A stretch of 64,000 nucleotides of DNA from Symbiodinium sp. CCMP2592 (GCA_905221615.1 CAJNDT010004713.1:21001-85000), one strand, 5' to 3'; shown: positions 18,301 through 26,480, counted from the stretch's first letter. The notes: generated from the sequence alone by a model not told the origin. Numbers and translations are program-made.

Positions 18301-21300
18301 TGAACTCGCCCTTGCGGGTCGGCCCGCTGTAGAATATCGCCCACCAGAAGATCACCAGGCCGTAGCTCTACCCACAACGCTCCACCTCGCTCCGGGGTCC
18401 TGATTGGGACTATATAGTTCTTGGTGTTGCTGTCGTTGTTCGTGTCCTTGTGGTAGCCCCGATCACAGTTCTTCGAAACCATAATAGAGGTAAAGGTCGC
18501 TTCCGGGGAGAACTCCAATATGATCCTGGACAACAGCGTTCCCAGTTCAGGATGGTCGGGTAGGCCCTTCATCCATCCCACACTCCCACCATGCCTATAG
18601 ACTCCGAACTTCTTGTCCTCAAAGAAGCCAGCTTCACCAAGTTCTCCAACGAGTTCCGTTGCCTTGGTCACGTCCCAGTCCTCGAGGATAAGCTTTGCCT
18701 TGGTTTTAGCATATGCTCCCAGCTCACTTTCATTGAGGGCCAGAACCTTCATCTCGACGTTGCTAGTTGGAGTTTTGGCCACAACTCTCCTCCTGGGTTT
18801 AGGTGGGTCTACCACTTCCAACTCTTCTTCGGGAGGTCCTGGGTCATATAGTCTAGGTCTCACATGGAAAGTATGTAGGAAATGGCCCTTCTTTGCTTCC
18901 GACTCCGGAACATGTACAACATGGCCTCCTTCAAGTAGATTGCTGAGTCCAACATAACGTCCTCGGATCCACTTGGTCTCGAACGCCTTGTCACGTCGAC
19001 GGGGTCCTTGAGCATCAAAGGCCTTCTCCTTCACTAGGACCGCCGCTCCATAGGGGGCAATAAGTTTGGACTTCCATCCCAATACTCGTGCCCTCTGCTG
19101 TGCCACCGCTGTTTCCGCCGCCGTGGGCCACAAAGTCGTAGGCAATGAACTCCCCAACAACAGCGTCCTCGTCCGGTCCTTGACCCATCGCACTGCCGCC
19201 TCTGCGCGCCCATTTCCTTGAGGCACGCCTGCCTCCGACCACGAAGCCCTTATGTGTCGATCTCGTAGCCATCCACGGATGCTGTGACTGAAGCATTCTC
19301 CACGATCGGCATGAAACCGATAAGTAGGAAGCCCGTGAGCATCGAGGTAAAGAACAATGTCCTGAATCGCACTTTTCACTTCTGCACCTGCGTTGGTCTT
19401 CAGGGCCTTGGCGAACATGAGTACCGTACTCTCAGGAGGTTCGCAGTCTGGACGCAATCCTCCTTCACGATCGTGCCCGCCATGGTCTGGTTGGTCCTCC
19501 TCATGTGGAACGTCTTCATCATCGCCTGGAAGTGATGGCTCGTATTCCGAGCACTCGTAGTCTTTCAGGATCTCCTTCTGCTTCTCGGTAGCTCCGATAA
19601 GGCTAGGTTGTTCCACGACTTGATCACCGTCACCTTCACGACCTTGCTCACCTGGCACATCTTCTTTGCTATCACGACCTTGCTCACCTGGCACATCTTC
19701 ATCAAAAAACGGATCCCACTCTTCACGTGGTAGTAGTCGAGAAGGTGCTTCTGTCCCTCTGCTTTGCTCTGGTCCTTCGTCCAGCTTGTGGCTATTGTCC
19801 CTCTCTTCACGCAGTGGTAGTGGAGAAGGTGCTTCTGACCCTTTGCTTTGCTCTGGTCCTTCGTCTGGCTTGTGGCTATTGTCCCTCTCTTCACGTGGTA
19901 GTAGTTGAGAAGGTGCTTCTGGCCCTTTGCTTGTGTCTTCAACATCCAAGGGATCTTGAAGACCATCATCCTCAGGTGGTTTCCGGCCACTATAGGACTT
20001 CACGAACTCCTTCGGCAGAGTGTACTTGCCCACCATCAAGTAGCGGAGCCCCTTACCCTGAGTGCCCTTCGAAGTACAGTCCAAGCCCGGCTTCACTGGC
20101 CCAGCGATGTCAATCGTGAGGGTGAACATATCCGGATGACGAACTCGAGCGTGCCGACGCCCTGTTCCTCGGGCCAAAACACAGGTTAGGCATTCCCGAT
20201 TGTAGTCGAGGTGGTTGCTATCGACATGCCTTTTCCACTGCGCTGCCGTCATAGGACATAATCGCGGGGTAGTAGCGGGATGTCTTCTCCAAAACGTCAT
20301 CGCCATCACCACGGCCTTTGTAAGACCCTCCGACCAAGTCCCGCTCGTATCGCTTCCTCCTTCTTCCACCGGACACTCCAAGCCTTCACCCTGGAGCCCC
20401 TGTAGGTAGTAGACGTTGGTCCCCAATGTTGTAGGCAACGACCCATCTGATCCCATCGCCCGTTGGTCAAAGGTGACCTTTGTCATCTCGTACTCCTCCT
20501 GGAATGACTTCCACATCGAGGTATCCCACAACGCTCTTCTCCGCGGCGCTGTTCCCAACGAAACATCACCTGGGACTCCAGGCGGATGTTCCAACATGAA
20601 GGCGACAGGTCTTCCTCGATCCGCCCCTCGGGCGTTGAGGGCCCGTCCCTCTTCTGCCACTGCATACAACCACAACATCCGAGTGATCGCTGCCAGGGAC
20701 TTGTTGTCCCACACCACTTCGTCATTGACTTGGCGTCCCAGGCTCGACCGCCCCGGGGGCCCTCCTATCAAGGCCTCTATTCTCCCATGCATTGCGCCCC
20801 ACAACAACAACTTCCACGTAGAAGCTCTCATCACATCATGGGCGCGGTTCCTTTGGACATCCAGTTCTACCACAACGGTGTCGCCCTCATCGAGTTGATA
20901 CACCTGAAAGTGCCCCGGGCAGCCGGCGTAAAGGTGGATTATCCACCGTCTTGAGGTCCACAATCTCCTCCTCTGGGGTCTGCTGAGGTACTCGATGTCC
21001 TTGAAGACCTTCCACTCGTCGTTCATCAGGTTCTCCTGCACCAGGCCTCCCACACACTCCCCGGGTAACTCTGACAACATCGGCGAGTCCCTTATCGCCC
21101 GTAGTCCTGCCTCCATAGACCCATTGCTCACATACGACCTCAAATGGCTCCTCCACGAATCTTCCATCATGAGCTCAGACGCGTCCACCACATCCTGCGT
21201 GACCGCCGTGGCGTTCTCCAGCATCTCTCTTTTTCGGTCCTCCAACCTTGAAATCATTGCCAAGGCTTCTGCCTCCTGTATCAGAGGACACCCTCCACAA

Positions 21301-24300
21301 ACACCAAGTGACCGCGACACTCCATCAGGATCGATAAGGAAACATCCCCTTTGAGACCAGTCCAAAGAGTAGCCAAGGGTCTTCACCAGTTCTCCTAAGG
21401 GGACTATCGTTTGTCCTTGAGTCACCGTCGTGGTAGTGGATGAAGTTCTGCTCCTGGGTGGCATTAACAAAGAACCTCCGGATCCCAGCTTCATTGTCAG
21501 AGAGTTGTTGCCGGCGAGCTGAACTATGACCTCCTCCGATTGCAACCACTCCTCCTCGTCGTGCGCATTCCGAAGGCAGTGGGTAGCACCCGAGTCGAGA
21601 AGAGCCGTAGTCGACTTGTCCATTGCAGACACCCGAACATCACAAAGGCTCAGGACCCGAACTTCCGCCTTGGTCTTCTCAGGGGAGCTTTCGCCATCAG
21701 CCGGGGCCTGCGAGTGGATCACCTGCTGCGCCGCCTGAATCAGTGTCTCAAGGGTCCATGGAGTTCCTTGCACCGTGCCCTGGCTTCCTGAGGATAGCGA
21801 TGGTGCCGTAGACATAGTCGCCAAGCTGGGGGTAGTAGAGGAAGAAGTGGTAGCGGAGCCCTTTTCCCCGGTGGGATTTTGTCGTGATGATGGTTTACCA
21901 ACACCACAATCTCGAGCTCGATGACTTTCACTCCCACACTTCAGGCATTTTCTCGCTCGCACCTCCTTTTCCATACCACTCATTGAGTGGCTGTAGGCAC
22001 ACTTGTCCCCTCTTTTACATCCATTCGGCTTTGCGAAGTACCTGCACAACTCCTGGCTCTTCTCCCGGCCCTTTGGTCCCTTGGGCGATGCCGTAGGCGA
22101 AGACGCGTCCATTGCTTTCAAAGCCACCCCCGTACTCTGGGATGGTGTAGCTCGCTGGGACCCAGCGATCGCCTCCAACTCCGCCTGTAGGTGTCTTTGG
22201 TAACCCTGAACTTGTTCCAGTGTTGGTTGTCCATCCAACCTGTAGGTCGACCTCAGCATGCTTGTTCGGAACGATGCATCGGCCGAAGAGTTGATCGACT
22301 TCGCGGTTAGGGCCTGTAGCCCCCTGCTCATGACCAATGGGTCCGGTGGACTCATTCCCATTGTCCGGCACCGACTCAACCACCTCGGCCAACTCCTGAC
22401 CTCTGCTAGAACCGCCTCCACGCTGTCGCCTGCAAGATACTCCTGCGGAGACTGCAGCCTCTTCAGCACTTCTTGTCTCTCCGCTGATCCGCCCGGCTGG
22501 AACCAAATGAACAGCCGAAACAACATCGCGGGAGCCCTCTGAGTCAACTGCTGCGCCACCATGTCACCCTTGATCTCCTGTGGCATTGATCCCAGAAGCA
22601 TTGTACAGGCTCTCGCATTCATCCGGCTCCACGGGTCCTGACACAGCTCGTCCATGCCTTCCAGGGTGATTGCTAACCTCTCCAAATGAGAGGCCGCAAG
22701 CCATCGGCTGTAAGCGGCTCGGACCACCATCAAGGCTGCTCCCCACCACTGGCCCGACTTCTCGCTGACATCCGTCATCGCAGTGGTAGTGATTTCCAAC
22801 CAGTCGCTGAATCTAAGAGATGCCTCGGCGCCTCCCTTGTGATCTGGTAATTGTGCCAAACTCGTGGTCCCGGCCTTCAGGGATTCTGCTGGCCCAGATG
22901 CCGAGGTTTTTGTAAGGGCCTGCGCCTGTAGTTGCTGAAGTTGCTGCATTCCTCGAGCTATGGCTTCCAGCATAGGAGTCTCTGCCCTTTGCCCCTGACT
23001 CTGGGGCGGTGGCGACGGCGTGCGTTGTCGAGGACCTCCCAGTAATGATCGCAACAAACCTCGGGGCTCAGGAGGATGCTCAGGACTTGGAGGCATAGCG
23101 CTGCTTGAGGCTGGTTCCATTGGTGTAGGGACTCCGGTATAACCCCCTTGTTGGTTCCCGAAACTTGAAGAAGCTATTCGTGGATCACCCAATAGCCCGC
23201 CATGACCTGATCGTCCGCAAGGGCCTGATGCAACGGTAGGGGGATCACTCAATAGACCGCTGTGACCTGATTGTCCGCAAGGGCCTGATGGAACTGTAAC
23301 TAGATTGCCCAACAGACCGCCGTGACCTGAGCGCTCACAAGGGCCTAATGCAGCTGTAGGAGGATCACTCAATAGACCGCTGTGACCTGATTGTCCGCAA
23401 GGGCCTAATGCAGCTGTAGCGGGATCGCTCAATAGACCACCGTGACCTGATTGTCCACAAGGGCCTAATGCAGCTGTAGCGGGATCACTCAATAGACCGC
23501 CGTGACCTGATCGTCCACAAGGGCCTAATGCAGTTGTAACTGGATCACCCAATAGACCGCCGTGACCTGATCGTCCGCAGGGGCCTACCGGAGCTGTAGT
23601 TGCAGACTGCAGCGCATCCCGACTTCTTCTCACTTCATCCAACTCCCGCTGTAGCTGCTGATTTCGAGACTCTGAGTCTTCCAGAAGCAACCTTATCCCA
23701 GACAGCTGTCTCTGAACCTCCTGTTGTATAGCCTCTGCAGGTACTGAGCTCGATGGCGGAGTGCTTGGTCGTGGAAGTGGTAACCGCCGCGACCTCTGCG
23801 GGGACCTCAGAACGAAAGGTCGTCCTCCCGGCGGTGTCTCGCCGGTCAGCGGGCTGGGAGCCAGCTGATCATGTCCCACTGCCAGGTACGAACCCAACCG
23901 GCTCACCCATCGTGGTAGTCCTTCCATGACGCCCATCCAATTATTTTGACCCACATTCCCCACTCCTCTTGACCGCGGGGTAAAAAACTCATATGTAGCC
24001 GCCGTCTCCTCGCCTGCCGCCGCTATTCCAGCTCCAGGTCTGCCACCCAGGTCAGGGATCGTTGGTGGCATCGTTGCCTCCACCTGGCCCTGCATGGCTG
24101 TGGCCTCCAGCGAGGCTGGTGGTCGACTGGTAGAAGACGCCGGAGCATCCAGGAGCCGCGATGCCTCCATGGAACTCAAAGGTTCCTGCGCGGCTTGCAT
24201 TCCCTCCGCTCTCGGGGCTACGGAACCAGTGGCCCCATTGCCACCATTGAGACCGCTTGATTGCGGTCCGTCTGTGCCGTTCAGTTGCGCAGTCGGCTGA

Positions 24301-24359
24301 GCTTGGGCGCTCATAACCTGCTGATGTACACCGACATCGATCGAATTTGGGGATGCCAT
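15372..24359 (-). CDS. Copia Gag-Pol polyprotein with 2OG-Fe(II) oxygenase-like, membrane and SAP modules
   Basis: The frame is open from 24509, but that start is TTG. The first ATG is 24359, inside the LTR (MASPNSID), and the next, at 24314, lies just past the LTR. Residue numbers here count from 24509. Gag has seven 20-residue repeats (about 306-449), a CCCH finger CRYFAKPNGCKRGDKCAYSH (about 820) and a CCHC knuckle CLKCGSESHRARDC. Protease is LLDSGATHCL (about 975). Integrase has HHCC (about 1423-1443), Asp in TIDIAGP, Asp in HADRGECF and Glu in GNGRAEAAV; acidic repeats (about 1500-1670) sit between the two Asp. An oxygenase-like domain (about 1960-2115) has YHKDTNND and RRAHEVLPWEGTRINL. 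RT has DVVAAFI and YVDDM. RNase H has LSTAEAEL. The C-terminus has hydrophobic segments (about 2780 and 2812-2830), a basic helix and a SAP motif (about 2950-2975). Confidence 0.9.
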   Translation of the reverse strand: MASPNSIDVGVHQQVMSAQAQPTAQLNGTDGPQSSGLNGGNGATGSVAPRAEGMQAAQEPLSSMEASRLLDAPASSTSRPPASLEATAMQGQVEATMPPTIPDLGGRPGAGIAAAGEETAATYEFFTPRSRGVGNVGQNNWMGVMEGLPRWVSRLGSYLAVGHDQLAPSPLTGETPPGGRPFVLRSPQRSRRLPLPRPSTPPSSSVPAEAIQQEVQRQLSGIRLLLEDSESRNQQLQRELDEVRRSRDALQSATTAPVGPCGRSGHGGLLGDPVTTALGPCGRSGHGGLLSDPATAALGPCGQSGHGGLLSDPATAALGPCGQSGHSGLLSDPPTAALGPCERSGHGGLLGNLVTVPSGPCGQSGHSGLLSDPPTVASGPCGRSGHGGLLGDPRIASSSFGNQQGGYTGVPTPMEPASSSAMPPSPEHPPEPRGLLRSLLGGPRQRTPSPPPQSQGQRAETPMLEAIARGMQQLQQLQAQALTKTSASGPAESLKAGTTSLAQLPDHKGGAEASLRFSDWLEITTTAMTDVSEKSGQWWGAALMVVRAAYSRWLAASHLERLAITLEGMDELCQDPWSRMNARACTMLLGSMPQEIKGDMVAQQLTQRAPAMLFRLFIWFQPGGSAERQEVLKRLQSPQEYLAGDSVEAVLAEVRSWPRWLSRCRTMGMSPPDPLVMSRGLQALTAKSINSSADASFRTSMLRSTYRLDGQPTLEQVQGYQRHLQAELEAIAGSQRATPSQSTGVALKAMDASSPTASPKGPKGREKSQELCRYFAKPNGCKRGDKCAYSHSMSGMEKEVRARKCLKCGSESHRARDCGVGKPSSRQNPTGEKGSATTSSSTTPSLATMSTAPSLSSGSQGTVQGTPWTLETLIQAAQQVIHSQAPADGESSPEKTKAEVRVLSLCDVRVSAMDKSTTALLDSGATHCLRNAHDEEEWLQSEEVIVQLAGNNSLTMKLGSGGSLLMPPRSRTSSTTTTVTQGQTIVPLGELVKTLGYSLDWSQRGCFLIDPDGVSRSLGVCGGCPLIQEAEALAMISRLEDRKREMLENATAVTQDVVDASELMMEDSWRSHLRSYVSNGSMEAGLRAIRDSPMLSELPGECVGGLVQENLMNDEWKVFKDIEYLSRPQRRRLWTSRRWIIHLYAGCPGHFQVYQLDEGDTVVVELDVQRNRAHDVMRASTWKLLLWGAMHGRIEALIGGPPGRSSLGRQVNDEVVWDNKSLAAITRMLWLYAVAEEGRALNARGADRGRPVAFMLEHPPGVPGDVSLGTAPRRRALWDTSMWKSFQEEYEMTKVTFDQRAMGSDGSLPTTLGTNVYYLQGLQGEGLECPVEEGGSDTSGTWSEGLTKAVVMAMTFWRRHPATTPRLCPMTAAQWKRHVDSNHLDYNRECLTCVLARGTGRRHARVRHPDMFTLTIDIAGPVKPGLDCTSKGTQGKGLRYLMVGKYTLPKEFVKSYSGRKPPEDDGLQDPLDVEDTSKGPEAPSQLLPREERDNSHKPDEGPEQSKGSEAPSPLPLREERDNSHKLDEGPEQSRGTEAPSRLLPREEWDPFFDEDVPGEQGRDSKEDVPGEQGREGDGDQVVEQPSLIGATEKQKEILKDYECSEYEPSLPGDDEDVPHEEDQPDHGGHDREGGLRPDCEPPESTVLMFAKALKTNAGAEVKSAIQDIVLYLDAHGLPTYRFHADRGECFSHSIRGWLRDRHIRASWSEAGVPQGNGRAEAAVRWVKDRTRTLLLGSSLPTTLWPTAAETAVAQQRARVLGWKSKLIAPYGAAVLVKEKAFDAQGPRRRDKAFETKWIRGRYVGLSNLLEGGHVVHVPESEAKKGHFLHTFHVRPRLYDPGPPEEELEVVDPPKPRRRVVAKTPTSNVEMKVLALNESELGAYAKTKAKLILEDWDVTKATELVGELGEAGFFEDKKFGVYRHGGSVGWMKGLPDHPELGTLLSRIILEFSPEATFTSIMVSKNCDRGYHKDTNNDSNTKNYIVPIRTPERGGALWVELRPGDLLVGDILQRADPQGRVHYGQVHEMKEGRTVELDPRRAHEVLPWEGTRINLIAYTPDSLGKLSYEDVKALDSYGYPTPLSQLPEYFVKIQESGPRLDRVEVQEEQVTNTDEDGGLSDDDWEMFVEAEKGRVKVGSSSKGSLRQDFPRVNKTEVTYTKDVEQILTNLTEPLQVTYTVDPREALLHLDEWKEAIAKEVKGIEVAIRRLMPGTPERALWLQKKGVQRLPTKLVYTIKPNDAADPADKKTWFRRKARLVVCGNMATSSMSDYYCETAPTEAVRAGLAMSRSRCWQVALIDVVAAFILTPIGESVRDPIIVVCPPKVLERLSLTLPQELWGLIRALYGLREAPMLWSAYRDRTMASMVTPSGWRFKQGRTVTCWWVVTDESGEMKALIIIYVDDMLIIGLEHAVKEVASLVQSVWATSPLTFLRRDNPLRFLGMELSMTDDESMILVGQQAYIEELCRNYGIQRSDKIPVSKETASFSVIDGDMEADEGGVAQAQRVTGELLWISQKTRPDLSYGCSLLSSLTLKAPYRAMEVGTKMIRYLYGTKAWRMSFRGGDNSLTMFPDAAFAPESERSHTGWLVVWGKNPIAWRSSRQSTIALSTAEAELTAILEGAVALLGIETLLVDLSEEIETKRVGSDSISALTTSAGNGSWRTRHLRLKSAWLQEMITAGAIEGFHVPGLVQPADLLTKALAGQRIRDLLQRWNMIGDGVPVHGHGVKSTAAVSEKMLVATICCLMVTMASGEPDRERRISIDWDMAGIFMVLLMVLGGLVIWEGLKWIVAELSQEWLPGASKRKLRKLRKLRDATTQAIERELERIRAEAAVEPTVGNNPITTPSTPTSPRRSPISQPSTMRVTTPPRTQPSRGREQSGENHRPMLLSPTPSQGGDDPTEVLRVSVDVAGLMRCEELREALRVNGLQTSGLKGDLAARLGGAMASTYGQANLPTVRQYKYLLWLWRHRNLQGRTLLSWSNIADRQAASRTINNWDRL

Positions 24360-24616
24360 GATAAAGCGCACTGGTGTTTTTCTTCGCACTACACAAGTAA
24401 CAACGGTTGGAAGTCTGAGCACTGCTTGAATGTACAAATGTGCTGTGCTACTGTATCCTTCCACACAGCGCTTACTGGCTGCAACTGCAAAAGACTCTTC
24501 GTGGCCCAAGGGGATTTACGTAGCCTTCCCTGTGGACCAAAACATAACGTGTATTCGCGGATCAGAATGCTGCTCCCTTAGCACGCCACAACAATCTGGA
24601 TCTGGCTGCAACAACA
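24319..24616 (-). repeat. Copia 5' LTR (298 bp)
   Basis: Matches 15030-15327 at every position I compared. It should carry the promoter. It also carries the first ATG of the polyprotein frame (24359), so translation may begin in LTR-derived RNA. The coding-strand sequence just after it, GGTTATGAGCGCCC, did not let me name a primer tRNA. Confidence 0.92.
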
Positions 24617-24621
24617 AATGC
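24617..24621. repeat. Target-site duplication of the Copia element, right copy
   Basis: AATGC directly after the CA end of the LTR. It pairs with 15025-15029. Confidence 0.85.
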
Positions 24622-24648
24622 TGAAAGGCTGCGAGTATGCAGTGCGTG

Positions 24649-24969
24649 CTAGTCCATCTCTTCTAGCGGAGAATCAACAGTGTCTGTGCATTGCGGTGCG
24701 CCTTCAAGGATTGCAATGCGGCGTTCCAGGCTGCCGAGCTTTGCAATGACCGCCTGAATGCGGTCAGAGAGTGCGTCTATGCGCTCATGAATCGTTGCGC
24801 CCATGTCAATGCAATCTTCTGCAAGGCTTTGCAGTGCGCGGACCAATTGGTCCGGGGTGGCTGCCTCGGGCGGATCCATGGCGTCGATATGGCGGAAGAC
24901 TGCCATGCAATGCGTAGCCAAAATGAAAGCGTGAATGTGTTGCAACATGTTGAAAAATTTCTTACGCAT
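24649..24969 (-). CDS. Short coiled-coil ORF at the 5' end of the YR element
   Basis: Open from an ATG inside the A1 repeat (24969, 106 residues). An alternative ATG at 24879 gives 76 residues starting MDPPEAATPDQL. The body is a heptad-like helix (IHERIDALSDRIQAVIAKLG, then SLERRIAILEG), so a coiled coil is likely. It is the first ORF of the element and could be a small structural or Gag-like protein. No known domain was recognised. The Copia target site lies 28 bp after its stop. Confidence 0.5.
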   Translation of the reverse strand: MRKKFFNMLQHIHAFILATHCMAVFRHIDAMDPPEAATPDQLVRALQSLAEDCIDMGATIHERIDALSDRIQAVIAKLGSLERRIAILEGAPQCTDTVDSPLEEMD

Positions 24970-25090
24970 GCGATGCGAGAAAAGCGAACACTAGTTGTGA
25001 GTGCTTGTGCCGAAACAGTGCGGAGCGTTTAAGGGTTTCGACACAGAACAGAAAACACAGTTGAATCAAAAACACAAACTCACAACTAGC
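24951..25090 (-). repeat. Split direct repeat A1 (5' terminus of YR element)
   Basis: 140 bp matching 4436-4575. The outer edge meets the foldback array at CTAGC|GGCGTTCCC. Confidence 0.9.
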
Positions 25091-25660
25091 GGCGTTCCCA
25101 GCCGATAGTCTCGGGAGGATAGGTTTTTTAGGGACAGTACAGCGCTTTCGGCTGAGAGAGGGTCTTATGTCCGACAAGCTTTCGGCTTGGGAAAGCCAAG
25201 TTTTAGGGACGGCACAGCACTTTTGAAGCTCAGGTGCCCTAAAGTGCTGTACTGTCCCTAAAAGTTGGGTTTGGCAGAGTCGAAATTTAGGGACAGTACA
25301 GCACTTTTGAAGCTCCAGTGCCCTAAAGTGCTGTACTGTCCCTAAAATTTGGCTTTCCCAAGCCATAAGTGCTGTACTGTCCCTAAAAAACCTAAAAAAC
25401 CTATCCCCCAGCAACCTTCAGGCGTTCCCAGCCGATAGTCTCTGGAGGATAGGTTTTTTAGGTTTTTTAGGGACAGTACAGCGCTTTCGGCTTGGGAAAG
25501 CCAAATCTTAGGGACAGTACAGCACTTTTGAAACCCAGGTGCCTTAAAGTGCTGTACTGTCCCTAAAAGTTGGGTTTGGCAGAGGCCAAATTTAGGGACA
25601 GTGCAGCACTTTTGAAGCTCCAGTGCCCTAAAGTGCTGTACGGTCCCTAAAATTTGGGTT
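25091..25660. repeat. Tandem foldback repeat array, right part
   Basis: Continues the array of 3736-4278. The core GGCGTTCCCAGCCGATAGTC occurs at 25091 and at 25421, and also at 3975, giving unit spacing of about 305 to 330 bp once the YR element is removed. The unit at 25421 is an uninterrupted version of the insertion site. Confidence 0.85.
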
Positions 25661-25739
25661 TGGAGAAGCAGAATTCAGGGACCATTCTACTCTAAGTTTC
25701 TTGCTAGAACCGTGAATGCTGCGGCAAAGATTGTTGGAT

Positions 25740-26480
25740 GTGGACGATCTAATTATTTTCAGTACGAACATGAGTCCGACGTCTCGGCAAACCATGTGGA
25801 GCAGGACTGATGCAAGATTGCTTCGGGCCGATGTTTTGTGCGCGAGGAGTGTGTCCTATAGGGTATGTGTAATATAATGCGTGCGGTGTTATATGTGTTC
25901 AAGGTATATATGCTGTATACATCGACTGTCATACATAGGGCCATAGGGGCATTCTGTGAGGTCTTCTTTGGAGTATTCCAGACGGTCTTCCATGAGGAGT
26001 ACGATATATAGAGGGTACTATGTGTTCCATAAGGTATTCTGTAGGGTATTCTATGCCGTATTCTGTAAGGTACTTTGGATATTCAAAAGATATACGGGCT
26101 ATGACTGAAAGTATATGATAAGGTATTCCAGAAGCTCTAGGGTATTCAATAAGGCATGAGGGTATTCTATATCAGTGCATCCATATGAAAGGTTTCAAGA
26201 TACATAGAGAAAGTATTCTACAGGACATCCTATAAGATATTCTATATAGTGTCTTGTATAGAGTGTCCTATAGGGTATGTGTAATATAATGCGTGCGGGG
26301 TTATATAGGTGGTCTTGTATACGGTGTGCGACAGGATATTCAAATGGATTTGTACAAGGTATAAAAGTTATGAGAGTGGAATTTTGCAAAGTATTCTAAA
26401 ATGTAATCTAAAGGGTACTATGTTGGTGAAATACAAGGTGTTGAGCCCTGAAAGTATCGATAGATTTCGTGTTCACGGAC
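25740..26480. repeat. Degenerate GGTATTC minisatellite
   Basis: Many imperfect GGTATTCT / GTCTTC / GTACTAT units. A 36-bp block starting GTGTCCTATAGGGTATGTGT occurs at 25851-25886 and again at 26263-26298. No gene was recognised. From 26481 to 26845 nothing convincing was seen. Confidence 0.65.

Larger units (their letters stand above)
15030..24616 (-). mobile_element. Young full-length Copia retrotransposon nested in the YR element
   Basis: 9,587 bp with 298-bp LTRs identical by eye, a 5-bp AATGC target duplication, one uninterrupted polyprotein frame and a purine tract before the 3' LTR. The pre-insertion site can be read as CTGTAATGCTGAAAGG. It lies between the short coiled-coil ORF and the first F-box-like ORF of the host element, so insertion split the leader of the YR element and probably silenced it. 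Identical LTRs point to very recent movement. Confidence 0.93.
4279..25090 (-). mobile_element. Tyrosine-recombinase (DIRS/Ngaro/VIPER-type) retroelement, interrupted by a Copia insertion
   Basis: Read on the minus strand, the order is A1 (25090-24951), internal ORFs, B1 (4715-4576), A2 (4575-4436), B2 (4418-4279), with each A and B copy 140 bp. Split direct repeats of this layout are known from PAT, Ngaro and VIPER YR elements. The ORFs encode a CCCH Gag, RT-RNase H and a tyrosine recombinase, which confirms the class. Insertion is exact, with no target duplication: the left flank CAACCTTCA and right flank GGCGTTCCC are contiguous at 25412-25430. Without the 9,592 bp of nested Copia plus its duplicated target, the element is about 11.2 kb. 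All main ORFs are open, so it may have been active recently. Confidence 0.9.

Noticed and set aside
24301..24318. Primer-binding site after the Copia 5' LTR
   Set aside because: GGTTATGAGCGCCC has only weak likeness to initiator-Met primers, so I do not name a tRNA.
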